From Micromonospora saelicesensis (GTDB taxonomy: Bacteria > Actinomycetota > Actinomycetes > Mycobacteriales > Micromonosporaceae), in contig NZ_FMCR01000002.1 of NCBI RefSeq assembly GCF_900091575.1, positions 899,760-963,759 on the forward strand: a stretch of 64,000 nt of DNA. The letters run 5' to 3'. How positions within the stretch are numbered: the first letter of the stretch is position 1; every line of letters begins with the position of its first letter. This document shows, piece after piece, positions 43,474-51,549 of this stretch. A program made the translations under genes and the position numbers. Below the pieces are notes generated by a model, which made no database searches, was not told the origin of the DNA, and worked only from the letters and a program-made list of their open reading frames with translations.

Positions 43474-43664
43474 GGCGCCGGCAGGTCTTCGGACTCGCGG
43501 GCCTGACCGGTCGCGCCGGTCGCCTACTGGCCGTCGCTTCCCAGGCCACTGGCCCAGTGCTGATGACGGCGGTCGTTCCCACTCACCGCTGCGGGGCAGC
43601 CCCGGATTTCCACCGGGTTCCCTCTTACGACGCCCAGCCGGTCACGACGGGGCGAACCAGCGCC
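43474..43664 (-). ncRNA. Cobalamin (B12) riboswitch
   Basis: On the minus strand the RNA has the core elements in order: GGGAACCCGGTGGAAATCC, then GGGGCTGCCCCGCAGCGG, GCACTGGGCCAGTGG, and the B12 box region GAGTCCGAAGACCTGCCGG. The ends pair (GGCGC at 43664 side with GCGCC at 43474 side) to close the structure. This element binds adenosylcobalamin or a related cobalamin and lowers expression of the gene behind it. No B12-related gene follows on this strand: there is only a tiny frame, a hairpin and then a thioesterase. Confidence 0.92.
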
Positions 43665-43806
43665 GTCGGCAGCATAGCTGGCAAGGGGATCTGCAAACCC
43701 GGGGCGTCCTGCCGGGGCGGCGGATGGCCTCATCGTCAACTTTTGTCGTCTGAGGAAGAAGATCGCCACCTATTGAAAAAAGTCTCGCGAGGGTGAGGAT
43801 ATCCAG

Positions 43807-45732
43807 ATGCGTCGTCTCCCCCAGACTTGCGGGCGGGTGGTCTCGGGCCTCCTCGCACTCCTCCTCGCCTCGGCGGTCGCCCTCCTCGCGTCCGCCCAAC
43901 CCGCCGCAGCGCACGGGACCCTCGCCATGTCCACACCGGCGAGCGGCGCCACGGTGCGCGAGCCGTTGACCGAGGTGCGGCTGTTCTTCACCGAGAAGGC
44001 CGCCGCCAACGCGTTCTTCACGATCACCGCCCCGGGCGGCACCCGTGTCGACAACGGCTGGTCGCAGGGGGAGCCGAAGCCGCTGGAGAAGCCGGTACGG
44101 GAGTACTTCCTGGTCAACGGGCAGTTCGAGCCACGGGAGTACACGACGGGGTTCCCCGCGGTGGTGTCCGTCGCCCACCTGCCCGCCAAGGGCCAGTACT
44201 CGGTGAGCTACCTGTCGGTCGCCTCGGACGGCGACACCGTGCGGGGCACCCTGACCTTCCGCTACGACGGTCGGGTGACGGCAGCGCCGAAGGGGTGGAG
44301 CCCGCCGTCGACCCAACCGGACCCGGCGCTGGTAGCCGCCACCGAGCAGCACAACGCGTCCGGGCAGGCCTCGGCGGTGCCGACCACCGCCGACGATCCG
44401 TCGACCCCGCCGGCTGCGGCGGCCCCGTCGACCGGGTCGACCGAGGAGAGCGGTCCCGGGGCACTGGCCTGGGCCGGCTGGGCGACGGCGGTCGCGGCGG
44501 TCGGGGCGGTGGCCGGGTTCGTCGTCTGGCGTCGCCGATCCGCCGGCACACCCACCGGCCGGGGCCGTACCTCGGCGGCGACCTCCGGCCGACGCGGCGG
44601 TGGCGCCCGTACCACGAACAGGGCCGGCACTGGCAAGACCGTCGGCGGCAAGGCTGCCGGGGACAAGACCGTCGGGGGCAAAGCCGGCGCTGGCAAGGTG
44701 GCCAAGACCCTCGCCAGCACGGACGGCGAGCCGGCGGTGGACTCCAAACCGCGGCCCGACACGGACCTGGCCGCCGCGACGCCTGGGTCCCGGTTGAGCA
44801 ACACCCACCTGGCGCTGCTCGTCGGCGGGCTGGTGATCGCTCTGCTGGCCGGGTTCGGGTTGGCCCGTATCGGCACCGCCAACGAGAGTCCGGCGACCGG
44901 CAATTCACGACCGTCAGCCGGTGGCGCGTCCGACTCGGGACAGGTGGGCTCGGCGACCGACGGGCACCAACACCCGGCCGGTACGGGGCCGCACACGCAT
45001 CGGGGTGACGACGCGACGGGCGCGACGCTGGCAACCGGGACGACGGTCAGCGCCGGTGGGTACACCCTGCAACCGCTGGAGCGGTCCCAACCGCCCGGTG
45101 TACGCGCGGACTACCGGTTCCGGATCGTCGGGACCGACCGGCAGGCGGCGACCCGCTTCGCGGTCGTACACGACAAGCCGTTGCACCTGATCGTGGTGGG
45201 CCGCGACCTGACCGGCTACCAGCACCTGCACCCGACGATGGCACCCGACGGCACCTGGAGCGTGCCCCTGACGCTGGCCCGGCCCGGCGGCTACCGCGTC
45301 TTCGCCGACTTCTCCGTCACCGCGGCCGACGGCCAGCAGCAGCCTCTCGTGCTGGGCGTCGATCACACGGTGCCCGGCGCGCACAGCCCGACCGCGCTGC
45401 CGCCAGCGGCGGCACAGGCGACGGCCGGTCCGTACGCGGTGTCGATGACCGGCAGCCCGACGGTGGGGGTGACGGCGCCGATGCACTTCCAGGTCAGCGC
45501 CGACCCGACCGTACCGGCGCAGTTGGAGCGGTACCTGGGCGCGTACGGGCACCTGGTCGTGGTGCGTGAGGGCGACCTCGGCTACGTGCACGTCCACCCC
45601 GAGCAGGAGCTGGTCGACGGGACGGTCAAGTTCTGGCTGACCGCGCCGAGTTCAGGCCGGTACCGGGCCTTCTTCGACTTCCAGGTCGCCGGCACTGTGC
45701 ACACCGGGGAGTTCACGATCAACGTGCCCTGA
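43807..45732 (+). CDS. CopC-like secreted copper protein fused to a His-rich C-terminal domain
   Basis: 641 residues. Signal peptide ~1-35 (LLALLLASAVALLASAQPAAAHG). CopC domain ~36-155, where the first mature His (HGTLAMSTPASGA) and AHLPAKGQYSVSYLSV fit copper binding. First membrane helix ~218-240 (LAWAGWATAVAAVGAVAGFVVW), a 95-residue cytosolic Lys/Gly/Ala-rich linker, second helix ~335-358, then an outer region with a His cluster (DGHQHPAGTGPHTHRGD) and two beta domains containing GYQHLHPTM and GYVHVHPEQ. Two-domain CopC proteins of this length are not the usual form. First gene of the copper/haem-type cluster; start ATG 43807, GTGAGG upstream. Confidence 0.82.
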   Translation: MRRLPQTCGRVVSGLLALLLASAVALLASAQPAAAHGTLAMSTPASGATVREPLTEVRLFFTEKAAANAFFTITAPGGTRVDNGWSQGEPKPLEKPVREYFLVNGQFEPREYTTGFPAVVSVAHLPAKGQYSVSYLSVASDGDTVRGTLTFRYDGRVTAAPKGWSPPSTQPDPALVAATEQHNASGQASAVPTTADDPSTPPAAAAPSTGSTEESGPGALAWAGWATAVAAVGAVAGFVVWRRRSAGTPTGRGRTSAATSGRRGGGARTTNRAGTGKTVGGKAAGDKTVGGKAGAGKVAKTLASTDGEPAVDSKPRPDTDLAAATPGSRLSNTHLALLVGGLVIALLAGFGLARIGTANESPATGNSRPSAGGASDSGQVGSATDGHQHPAGTGPHTHRGDDATGATLATGTTVSAGGYTLQPLERSQPPGVRADYRFRIVGTDRQAATRFAVVHDKPLHLIVVGRDLTGYQHLHPTMAPDGTWSVPLTLARPGGYRVFADFSVTAADGQQQPLVLGVDHTVPGAHSPTALPPAAAQATAGPYAVSMTGSPTVGVTAPMHFQVSADPTVPAQLERYLGAYGHLVVVREGDLGYVHVHPEQELVDGTVKFWLTAPSSGRYRAFFDFQVAGTVHTGEFTINVP

Positions 45733-45797
45733 GTCCGGAACTTTCTCCGAGCTGCGGCCGACCATCCTCGCAGCAGCAACCATCGGAGGAAGAACAC

Positions 45798-46400
45798 ATG
45801 CGCACCACCAGCCCAAACGCTTCACGCCGCCGCTCGGTCGCCGTGCTCGCCGCCGCGATCCTGACGGTGGGCGTCGCCGGCTGCGGCTCGTCCGACTCTC
45901 CGTCGACAGCGCAGACGGGCCCGTCCGCGTCGACCTCGGCCAACCCGGACGCTGGTGTGCTCGGCATTCGTGACCCGTGGGTGAAGGCGGCCGACAAGGG
46001 CATGACGGCGGCCTTCGGGACCCTGGTCAACGACGGCGACACCGATGTCACGGTGACTGGGGCCACGACTTCCCTGTCGCCGATGGAGCTGCACGAGATG
46101 GCCATGAAGGACGGCAAGATGGTCATGCGGGCGAAGCAGGGCGGCATCGTGATCAAGGCCAAGAGCTCGCACGCGTTGGAGCCCGGCGGGGACCACCTCA
46201 TGCTGATGAATCTCACCAAGCCTGTTCAGGCCGGCGACGAGTTGACAGTCACCCTGACCTTCGCCGACGGCAAGACCCAGGAGTTCCGCGCGGTGGCCAA
46301 GCCGTTCACCGGCGCGCAGGAGAGCTACGCCCCCGGGCACGGCGAGCCCATGCCCGGCATGAGCCCCACGCCGGGGATGAGCATGAGCCCGGCATCGTGA
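45798..46400 (+). CDS. PCu(A)C copper chaperone lipoprotein
   Basis: 200 residues. Signal peptide with lipobox (VGVAGC, Cys ~29). The PCu(A)C domain spans ~55-170, with the Cu(I) motif H-M-x-n-M-x-n-H-x-M visible as HEMAMKDGKMVM and HALEPGGDHLMLM. The C-terminus is Met/Pro-rich (GEPMPGMSPTPGMSMSP), which may bind more copper. These outer-surface proteins deliver copper to cytochrome oxidase CuA or related sites. Its stop overlaps the DyP gene start (GTGA). Confidence 0.92.
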   Translation: MRTTSPNASRRRSVAVLAAAILTVGVAGCGSSDSPSTAQTGPSASTSANPDAGVLGIRDPWVKAADKGMTAAFGTLVNDGDTDVTVTGATTSLSPMELHEMAMKDGKMVMRAKQGGIVIKAKSSHALEPGGDHLMLMNLTKPVQAGDELTVTLTFADGKTQEFRAVAKPFTGAQESYAPGHGEPMPGMSPTPGMSMSPAS

Positions 46401-47638
46401 CGCAGACTCCACAGGTCCGACCGGTGAGCAGGCGTGGCCTGCTCACCGGCGGAGCACTGGCCGCCAGCGGAGCACTGGCCGGCGGTGCCGCGATCGCCGC
46501 TACCCGCGCGGGGAGGACCGGGCCGCCGTCGGCGACGGCCGCCGACACGACGTTGGCCGCGACCGTCGGCGGCCTGGTCGAGCCGTTCCACGGCGCCCGG
46601 CAGGCCGGGGTGGCCACCGAACCGCAGGCGCACGCGTCGTTCGTGGCGTTCACAGTGCGGGCCGGCGTCGACCGCGCCTCGCTGGGTCGGATGTTGCGGT
46701 TGCTCACCGACGACGCCGCGCGGCTCACCCAGGGCGGACCTGCGCTGGCCGACACCGAGGCCGAACTCGGGCTGCTGCCGGCACGGTTGACAGTGACCTT
46801 CGGCTTCGGGCCCGGCCTCTACCGAGCGGCCGGCGTCGACGACCGCCGGCCGGCATCGGTCACCGAACTGCCGTCGTTCCGCATCGACCGGCTTCAGCCG
46901 GCCTGGTCCGGCGGTGACCTGCTGCTGCAGATCTGCGCCGACGACGCGATCTCCGTCGCCCACGCCCAGCGGGTCCTGATCAAGGACAGCCGACCGTTCG
47001 CCACGGTGCGGTGGGTCCAGCAGGGCTTCCGGCGCAGCCCCGGTGTCGAGCCGGGCGGCCACACCCAGCGCAACCTGTTCGGTCAGCTCGACGGCACCGC
47101 CAACCCCCGACCCGGCGCGCCCATGGAGACCGCGCTCTGGGTCCCGGACGGCCCGACGTGGCTGCGCGACAGCACCACACTGGTGCTCCGGCGGATCAGC
47201 ATGAACATGGAAACCTGGGACCTGCTCGGCCGGACCGACCGCGAACTCGCCGTCGGGCGACGGCTCGACACCGGCGCCCCGCTCACCGGCACCGCCGAAC
47301 ACGACGAACCCGATTTCGCCGCCACCGACCCGGACGGCCTCACCGTCATCCCCGACTTCTCGCACCTGACCCGCGCCCACGTCACCGACGACCGACTGAA
47401 GATCCTGCGCCGGCCCTACAACTACGACGGGGTGCCGACGGCGGAGGGCCACGCGGACAGCGGGCTGATCTTCACCTCGTACCAGGCCGACATCGCCCGA
47501 CAGTTCCTGCCCATCCAACGCCGGCTGGCCGACCGGGACCTGCTCAACGAGTGGACCACGCCGATCGGGTCGGCCGTCTTCGCCATCCCGCCCGGATGTC
47601 AACCGGGCGGGTGGATCGGTGAGCAGGTGCTCGGATGA
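46397..47638 (+). CDS. Dye-decolorizing (DyP) peroxidase, Tat-exported
   Basis: 413 residues from GTG 46397. A twin-arginine signal (SRRGLLTGGALAASGAL) shows folded export. The DyP motif GQLDGTANP (~230) is intact, including the catalytic Asp in the GxxDG box. LKILRRPYNYDG (~340) and a C-terminal QPGGWIG segment are family-like. EfeB-type members remove iron from haem or oxidise substrates with peroxide. Here it sits between two copper-binding proteins, not in an efeUOB iron operon. It overlaps both neighbours by four bases. Confidence 0.88.
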   Translation: MTQTPQVRPVSRRGLLTGGALAASGALAGGAAIAATRAGRTGPPSATAADTTLAATVGGLVEPFHGARQAGVATEPQAHASFVAFTVRAGVDRASLGRMLRLLTDDAARLTQGGPALADTEAELGLLPARLTVTFGFGPGLYRAAGVDDRRPASVTELPSFRIDRLQPAWSGGDLLLQICADDAISVAHAQRVLIKDSRPFATVRWVQQGFRRSPGVEPGGHTQRNLFGQLDGTANPRPGAPMETALWVPDGPTWLRDSTTLVLRRISMNMETWDLLGRTDRELAVGRRLDTGAPLTGTAEHDEPDFAATDPDGLTVIPDFSHLTRAHVTDDRLKILRRPYNYDGVPTAEGHADSGLIFTSYQADIARQFLPIQRRLADRDLLNEWTTPIGSAVFAIPPGCQPGGWIGEQVLG

Positions 47639-48219
47639 TCACCCCAACCGTCACGACCGTACCGCCGTTCCGCCCCACCGCCGTCCGGCTCGGCGCGGCG
47701 GTGCTCGCCGTTCTCGTGGCGGTGCTCATCCCGGCCAGCCCGGCCTGGGCGCACAACTCGCTCAAGACGGCCACGCCCGCTCGGGACGCGACAGTGCCGA
47801 GCGCACCGACCGAGGTCACGCTCGAATTCATGCAGCGACTCGACCCGGCGTTCACCACCATCGTGCTCACCGACGCCGCCAAGCGGAAGCTTGCCACCGG
47901 CGAGCCGGTGGTCACCGGAGCGAAGAGCACGGTCCAGGTGACCGGCACCCTGCCGAACGGGACATACACGGTCGCCTACCGGGTCGTCTCCGTCGACGGG
48001 CACCCGGTTCAGGGGTCCTATCCGTTCACGGTGGCCGATCCGGCGTCCAGCGCCGCGCCGGTTGCCAACGTCGGCGCGTCAGCGCCCGCACCGTCCGCCG
48101 CCGCCGCAGCGAAGTCCGGCGGCGGTCCGAGCGCCGGTGCACTCGTCGCGGCTGCCGTGCTGGCCCTCCTCGTCCTGGTGACGGCTGGGCTGCTGTGGCG
48201 GCGGGCGGCCCGGCGCTGA
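47635..48219 (+). CDS. CopC-domain secreted protein with C-terminal membrane anchor
   Basis: 194 residues. Signal peptide ~1-42 ending in SPAWAHN; the mature His is the probable Cu(II) ligand. CopC domain ~42-135 (SLKTATPARDATVPSAPTEVTL, TYTVAYRVVSVDGHPVQGSY). An Ala/Pro linker leads to a membrane helix ~165-185 and an arginine tail. It has the YobA/CopC single-domain form. Coupled to the DyP gene (ATGA). Confidence 0.9.
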   Translation: MITPTVTTVPPFRPTAVRLGAAVLAVLVAVLIPASPAWAHNSLKTATPARDATVPSAPTEVTLEFMQRLDPAFTTIVLTDAAKRKLATGEPVVTGAKSTVQVTGTLPNGTYTVAYRVVSVDGHPVQGSYPFTVADPASSAAPVANVGASAPAPSAAAAAKSGGGPSAGALVAAAVLALLVLVTAGLLWRRAARR

Positions 48220-48282
48220 TCCGACCCGCCCCCGTGCGGTCGGCTCGCCCGCACCGTCGCCACCGCCTCGGTAACCCTGACA

Positions 48283-48306
48283 TCGGGAACCTGATCTTCG
48301 GGAACC
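48283..48306. repeat. Two direct copies of TCGGGAACC before the PepSY gene
   Basis: TCGGGAACC occurs at 48283-48291 and 48298-48306 (15-base period) in the 200-base gap before the PepSY protein gene. A related ACGGGAAAC lies near 48373. GGGAAC resembles an ECF-type -35 element and also occurs upstream of the SigC-like gene, so an ECF promoter or a regulator site is possible. Confidence 0.4.
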
Positions 48307-48419
48307 GCCGGCGTCTCTCCCCCGACTACCAGTCAGGGCCGACGCGACACCTCACCGGGCGACCAGACCAGTACGGGAAACAGCCTCGGGTGCTTCCCGA
48401 CTCTTCCGATCGGATCACC

Positions 48420-49895
48420 ATGTCTCTCACCGAACTGTCCGGCACACCGACGCCGGAGCCCGCCACGACCACCGGGAAACCGGCCCGGCCTGCGCGGCGC
48501 ACGTCACCGTTCGGCGCGCTGCTGCTGCGGCTGCACTTCTACGCCGGCATCCTCGTCGCCCCGTTCCTGGTGGTCGCCGCACTGACCGGCCTGGCCTACA
48601 CCACAACCCCGCAACTCGACTCGATCCTCTACGGCGACCAACTGACCGTCGCCCAGGTGGGTGACCGTCAGCTCCCACTGGCCGAGCAGATCGGGGCCGC
48701 GCGCAACGCGCACCCCGACGGCAGCATCACCACAGTGCAACCCGGCGACGGCGACCGGACCACCACTGTGGTGTTCTCAGTGCCCGAGCTGGGCGAGAAC
48801 CAGCACACCGTCTACATCAACCCGTACACCGGCGAGTCCCAGGGGCAGCTCACCACCTGGTTCGGGTCCACACCGGCCACCACCTGGCTGGACGACCTGC
48901 ACCGCCACCTGCACCTGGGCACGGTGGGCGAGCACTACTCCGAACTGGCAGCGAGTTGGCTGTGGGTGATGGCGCTCGGCGGGGTCATCCTCTGGTGGCG
49001 TCGACGCGGCGCCGCCCGAGCCGCCGCTCGGCACCTGCTCGTGCCGGACCTGTCCACCGGTAAGGGTGTCCGCCGTACCCGAGGATGGCACGCCACCACC
49101 GGCATCTGGCTCACCGTCGGACTCCTCTTCCTCTCCGTCACCGGCCTGACCTGGTCCCGCTACGCCGGCGCGAACTTCGCCGCCGGGCTCGACGCGCTGA
49201 GCGCCCGCACTCCGGAGATCTCCACCAGCCTCACCGCCGGTGGCCCCGCCCCTGCCGAGACCGGCGGGGGCCACGAGCACGGTGCCGCCGGGGCGGGCGG
49301 CGTCGTCGAGTCGGCGGCCTTCGATCGGGTCCTGACTGTCGCTCGCGGCGCCGGCCTCTCCGGGCCGGTCGAGATCACTCCCGCGCCGGAGCCGGGCTCC
49401 GCCTGGACCGTCACGCAGGTCGACAACACCTGGCCGGTCAGGAAGGACCGCATCGCCGTCGACCCGGCCTCGGACACGATCACCGCCCGCAGCGACTTCG
49501 CCGACTGGCCCCTGCTGGCCAAACTGAGCGGCCTCGGCATCCAGGCCCACATGGGGATCCTCTTCGGCCTGGTCAACCAGATCCTGCTCGCCGCGCTCGC
49601 CCTCGGCCTGCTCTGCGTCATCTTCTGGGGCTACCGCATGTGGTGGCAACGCCGACCCACCCGCGTCGACCGCCGTGCGATCGCCGGCACCCCGCCAGCC
49701 CGCGGCGGCGTACGCGGCCTGCCGCTCTGGGCGCTGTTGATCGGCGTACCGGTGACCGTGGCGATCGGCTGGGCGCTGCCCCTGTTCGGGCTCACAGTGC
49801 TCGCCTTCCTCGTCATCGACGGGGTGGTGGGTGCGGTGTCTCGACGCCGACGACCTGCCGCGGCTCCCACCTCCCCGGCACCTGCGGGGAGCTGA
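48420..49895 (+). CDS. PepSY-associated membrane protein
   Basis: 491 residues from ATG 48420; the longer frame upstream overlaps the CopC gene. Four main membrane helices with PepSY-type extracellular parts: LLRLHFYAGILVAPFLVVAALTG (~35-60), a 125-residue outside region, ELAASWLWVMALGGVILWW (~175), TTGIWLTVGLLFLSVTGLTW (~220) and a C-terminal helix bundle. Conserved His in RLHFYAG, HRHLHLG and WHATTGIW fit haem or metal coordination. A His/Gly patch (GGGHEHGAAGAGG) lies near 290. PepSY membrane proteins often act in siderophore or metal reduction. Its own promoter seems to lie in 48220-48419. Confidence 0.85.
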   Translation: MSLTELSGTPTPEPATTTGKPARPARRTSPFGALLLRLHFYAGILVAPFLVVAALTGLAYTTTPQLDSILYGDQLTVAQVGDRQLPLAEQIGAARNAHPDGSITTVQPGDGDRTTTVVFSVPELGENQHTVYINPYTGESQGQLTTWFGSTPATTWLDDLHRHLHLGTVGEHYSELAASWLWVMALGGVILWWRRRGAARAAARHLLVPDLSTGKGVRRTRGWHATTGIWLTVGLLFLSVTGLTWSRYAGANFAAGLDALSARTPEISTSLTAGGPAPAETGGGHEHGAAGAGGVVESAAFDRVLTVARGAGLSGPVEITPAPEPGSAWTVTQVDNTWPVRKDRIAVDPASDTITARSDFADWPLLAKLSGLGIQAHMGILFGLVNQILLAALALGLLCVIFWGYRMWWQRRPTRVDRRAIAGTPPARGGVRGLPLWALLIGVPVTVAIGWALPLFGLTVLAFLVIDGVVGAVSRRRRPAAAPTSPAPAGS

Positions 49896-49909
49896 TCCAC
49901 CGGACCGGC

Positions 49910-49929
49910 CGTCCGTCCTCCGACGGACG
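49910..49929. terminator. Hairpin between convergent PepSY and oxalate decarboxylase genes
   Basis: CGTCCGTC pairs perfectly with GACGGACG around a four-base loop, 14 bases past the PepSY stop and 14 bases before the convergent stop. Confidence 0.75.
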
Positions 49930-49943
49930 ACCGGACGCCTGGC

Positions 49944-51077
49944 TCAGATCACTACCTGTTTGGTGTTCGGCAGGCTGTCGACGATCGACTTCTGCACGTT
50001 GATCGTGTCGGCGATGACCTCGTGGGGCGTGTTGGCCATCCACTGCATCACCGAGATGTCCTCGAAGCGGGGATGGCGGAACATCTCCAGGAACACCAGT
50101 GGTTCGTCGCCGGTGTTCTCGATGTAGTGGCCGTACGCGAACGGCACGTAGCCCACGTCGCCGGCCTGGAAGTCGAACGTCCGGGCCGCGGCCTGCGAGG
50201 CGAAGACGCCCATCCGCCCGGTGCCGGATATGTAGTACTGCCACTCGTCGGTGGTGGGATGCCAGTGCAACTCGCGCATCCCTCCCGGCTCGACCTCCAC
50301 CAGGGCCGCGGCGGTGGTCACGGAGGCGGCGAAGTTGGTCGAGTCGGTGATCCGGACCGTTCCGCCGCGGAATCGCTGCGGGGTCTGCGCGAGCATCCGG
50401 TGCTTGAAGCTTCGTGGGATGTCGCCGGTCGGGCTGACCACCCGGTCCTGTTGCAGGGGCGGGGGGACGTCGCCCTGGAAAATGTACTTCTCCCGCTCGG
50501 GCAGGTTCTCCATCTGTTCCAGCGTCCAGCCGAAGTTCTTGGCCAGCACGTGTCGAGGGGTGTGTGCGAAGAAGTCGCTGAGCAGGAAGGTGTTGTTCTC
50601 CGAGAACGCCCCGTCGTCGAAGACCAGCAGGAACTGCGCGCCGTCCTCCAACGCCTGGATGTTGTGCGGCACGCCCTGCGGAAAGAACCACAGATCGCCG
50701 GCCTTCACGTCCTCGATGAAGTTGCGGCCCTCGTGGTCGACGGCGCTGATCCGGCAGCTGCCGCTGAGCATGTACGCCCACTCCGACTGCTGGTGCCAGT
50801 GGATCTCCCGGTACGCGCCCGGCTCGAGACCGAACTGAACGCCGGACAACTGACTGGCGATCGGGAGGTCCCGGCTGGTGACCTCGCGGGTCCAGCCGCC
50901 CTTCTCCACCCGGGTGTGCGCCTGCGAGAACGAGAACTTGAGGTTGGGCACCAGCCGGCTGTCGGTCGTCGGGGGAACCAGGAGGTCCGGGTTCTGCCGT
51001 TCGAGCTCGACGTTGCGGCCCGCGAAGGGCGGCGCGCCCTGGTCACCGCGTCGCGGCTCGGGATCGCTGTTCGCCAT
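49944..51077 (-). CDS. oxdC: Oxalate decarboxylase (bicupin)
   Basis: 377 residues from ATG 51077 with GAGGAG upstream; no signal peptide, so cytosolic. Two cupin domains, each with Mn ligands: HWHQQSEWAYMLSG (~95) with later PQGVPHN, and HWHPTTDEWQYYISG (~275) with AYGHYIEN. The lid SENNT (~160) corresponds to SENST of Bacillus OxdC, including the Glu needed for decarboxylation rather than oxidation (family knowledge). It turns oxalate into formate and CO2. The small membrane protein gene lies 13 bases upstream and may be co-transcribed. Confidence 0.92.
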   Translation of the reverse strand: MANSDPEPRRGDQGAPPFAGRNVELERQNPDLLVPPTTDSRLVPNLKFSFSQAHTRVEKGGWTREVTSRDLPIASQLSGVQFGLEPGAYREIHWHQQSEWAYMLSGSCRISAVDHEGRNFIEDVKAGDLWFFPQGVPHNIQALEDGAQFLLVFDDGAFSENNTFLLSDFFAHTPRHVLAKNFGWTLEQMENLPEREKYIFQGDVPPPLQQDRVVSPTGDIPRSFKHRMLAQTPQRFRGGTVRITDSTNFAASVTTAAALVEVEPGGMRELHWHPTTDEWQYYISGTGRMGVFASQAAARTFDFQAGDVGYVPFAYGHYIENTGDEPLVFLEMFRHPRFEDISVMQWMANTPHEVIADTINVQKSIVDSLPNTKQVVI

Positions 51078-51090
51078 GATCGCTGACTCC

Positions 51091-51351
51091 TCACTCGGGT
51101 TGGATCGGATTGGGCGCGGGAACGGATCCGCCGCGCAGCCGTAGCCGGGACGAGATCCCCAGCAGGGCACGCAGTCCGGGCCAGCCGTACTGGACCGCGA
51201 TCGCGACCGGAATCGCCGCGGCGGTCGCCATCAGCACCAGGCGGGCCCACGCCGGAGCGTGACCACCCGCCCCGGTGCTGGCGTAGAGGACGAACATCAG
51301 CAGTACGACCCGGAGCCGACGCAGACCGGGAAGTTCGGTGAACTGGGCCAT
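51091..51351 (-). CDS. Small membrane protein upstream of oxdC
   Basis: 86 residues from ATG 51351 (the frame opens at 51390). Two hydrophobic helices: RVVLLMFVLYASTG (~12-27) and ARLVLMATAAAIPVAIAVQYG (~35-55), then a basic tail. No family recognised. It ends 13 bases before oxdC, with which it is likely transcribed. A role in oxalate or formate movement is possible but there is no direct evidence. Confidence 0.6.
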   Translation of the reverse strand: MAQFTELPGLRRLRVVLLMFVLYASTGAGGHAPAWARLVLMATAAAIPVAIAVQYGWPGLRALLGISSRLRLRGGSVPAPNPIQPE

Positions 51352-51549
51352 GACCCGATGATCGGCGGCGCACGTCGCCGGTCGCATCACGTGATCGCGC
51401 CATTACCGCAGGTCAAATCCCGGACGGTGGGGGTCATTCGGCGCAATCCCGCCGGTTCGTCGATCTGCTCGCCCGTACCTGCCGCCATGGCTAGGCTCGG
51501 TCGCAGGACGGCCTTTCGACGCGCCTGGTAACAACCGGGGAGAACGCCA

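Noticed and set aside
44600..44800. Sequence repeats in the CopC-fusion linker as a possible transposon or CRISPR-like array
   Set aside because: They are Gly/Lys/Ala codon repeats within an intact protein frame. No CRISPR array with regular spacers was seen anywhere in the window.
46397..47638. DyP peroxidase as EfeB of an EfeUOB iron importer
   Set aside because: No efeU or efeO is adjacent; the neighbours are copper-binding proteins.
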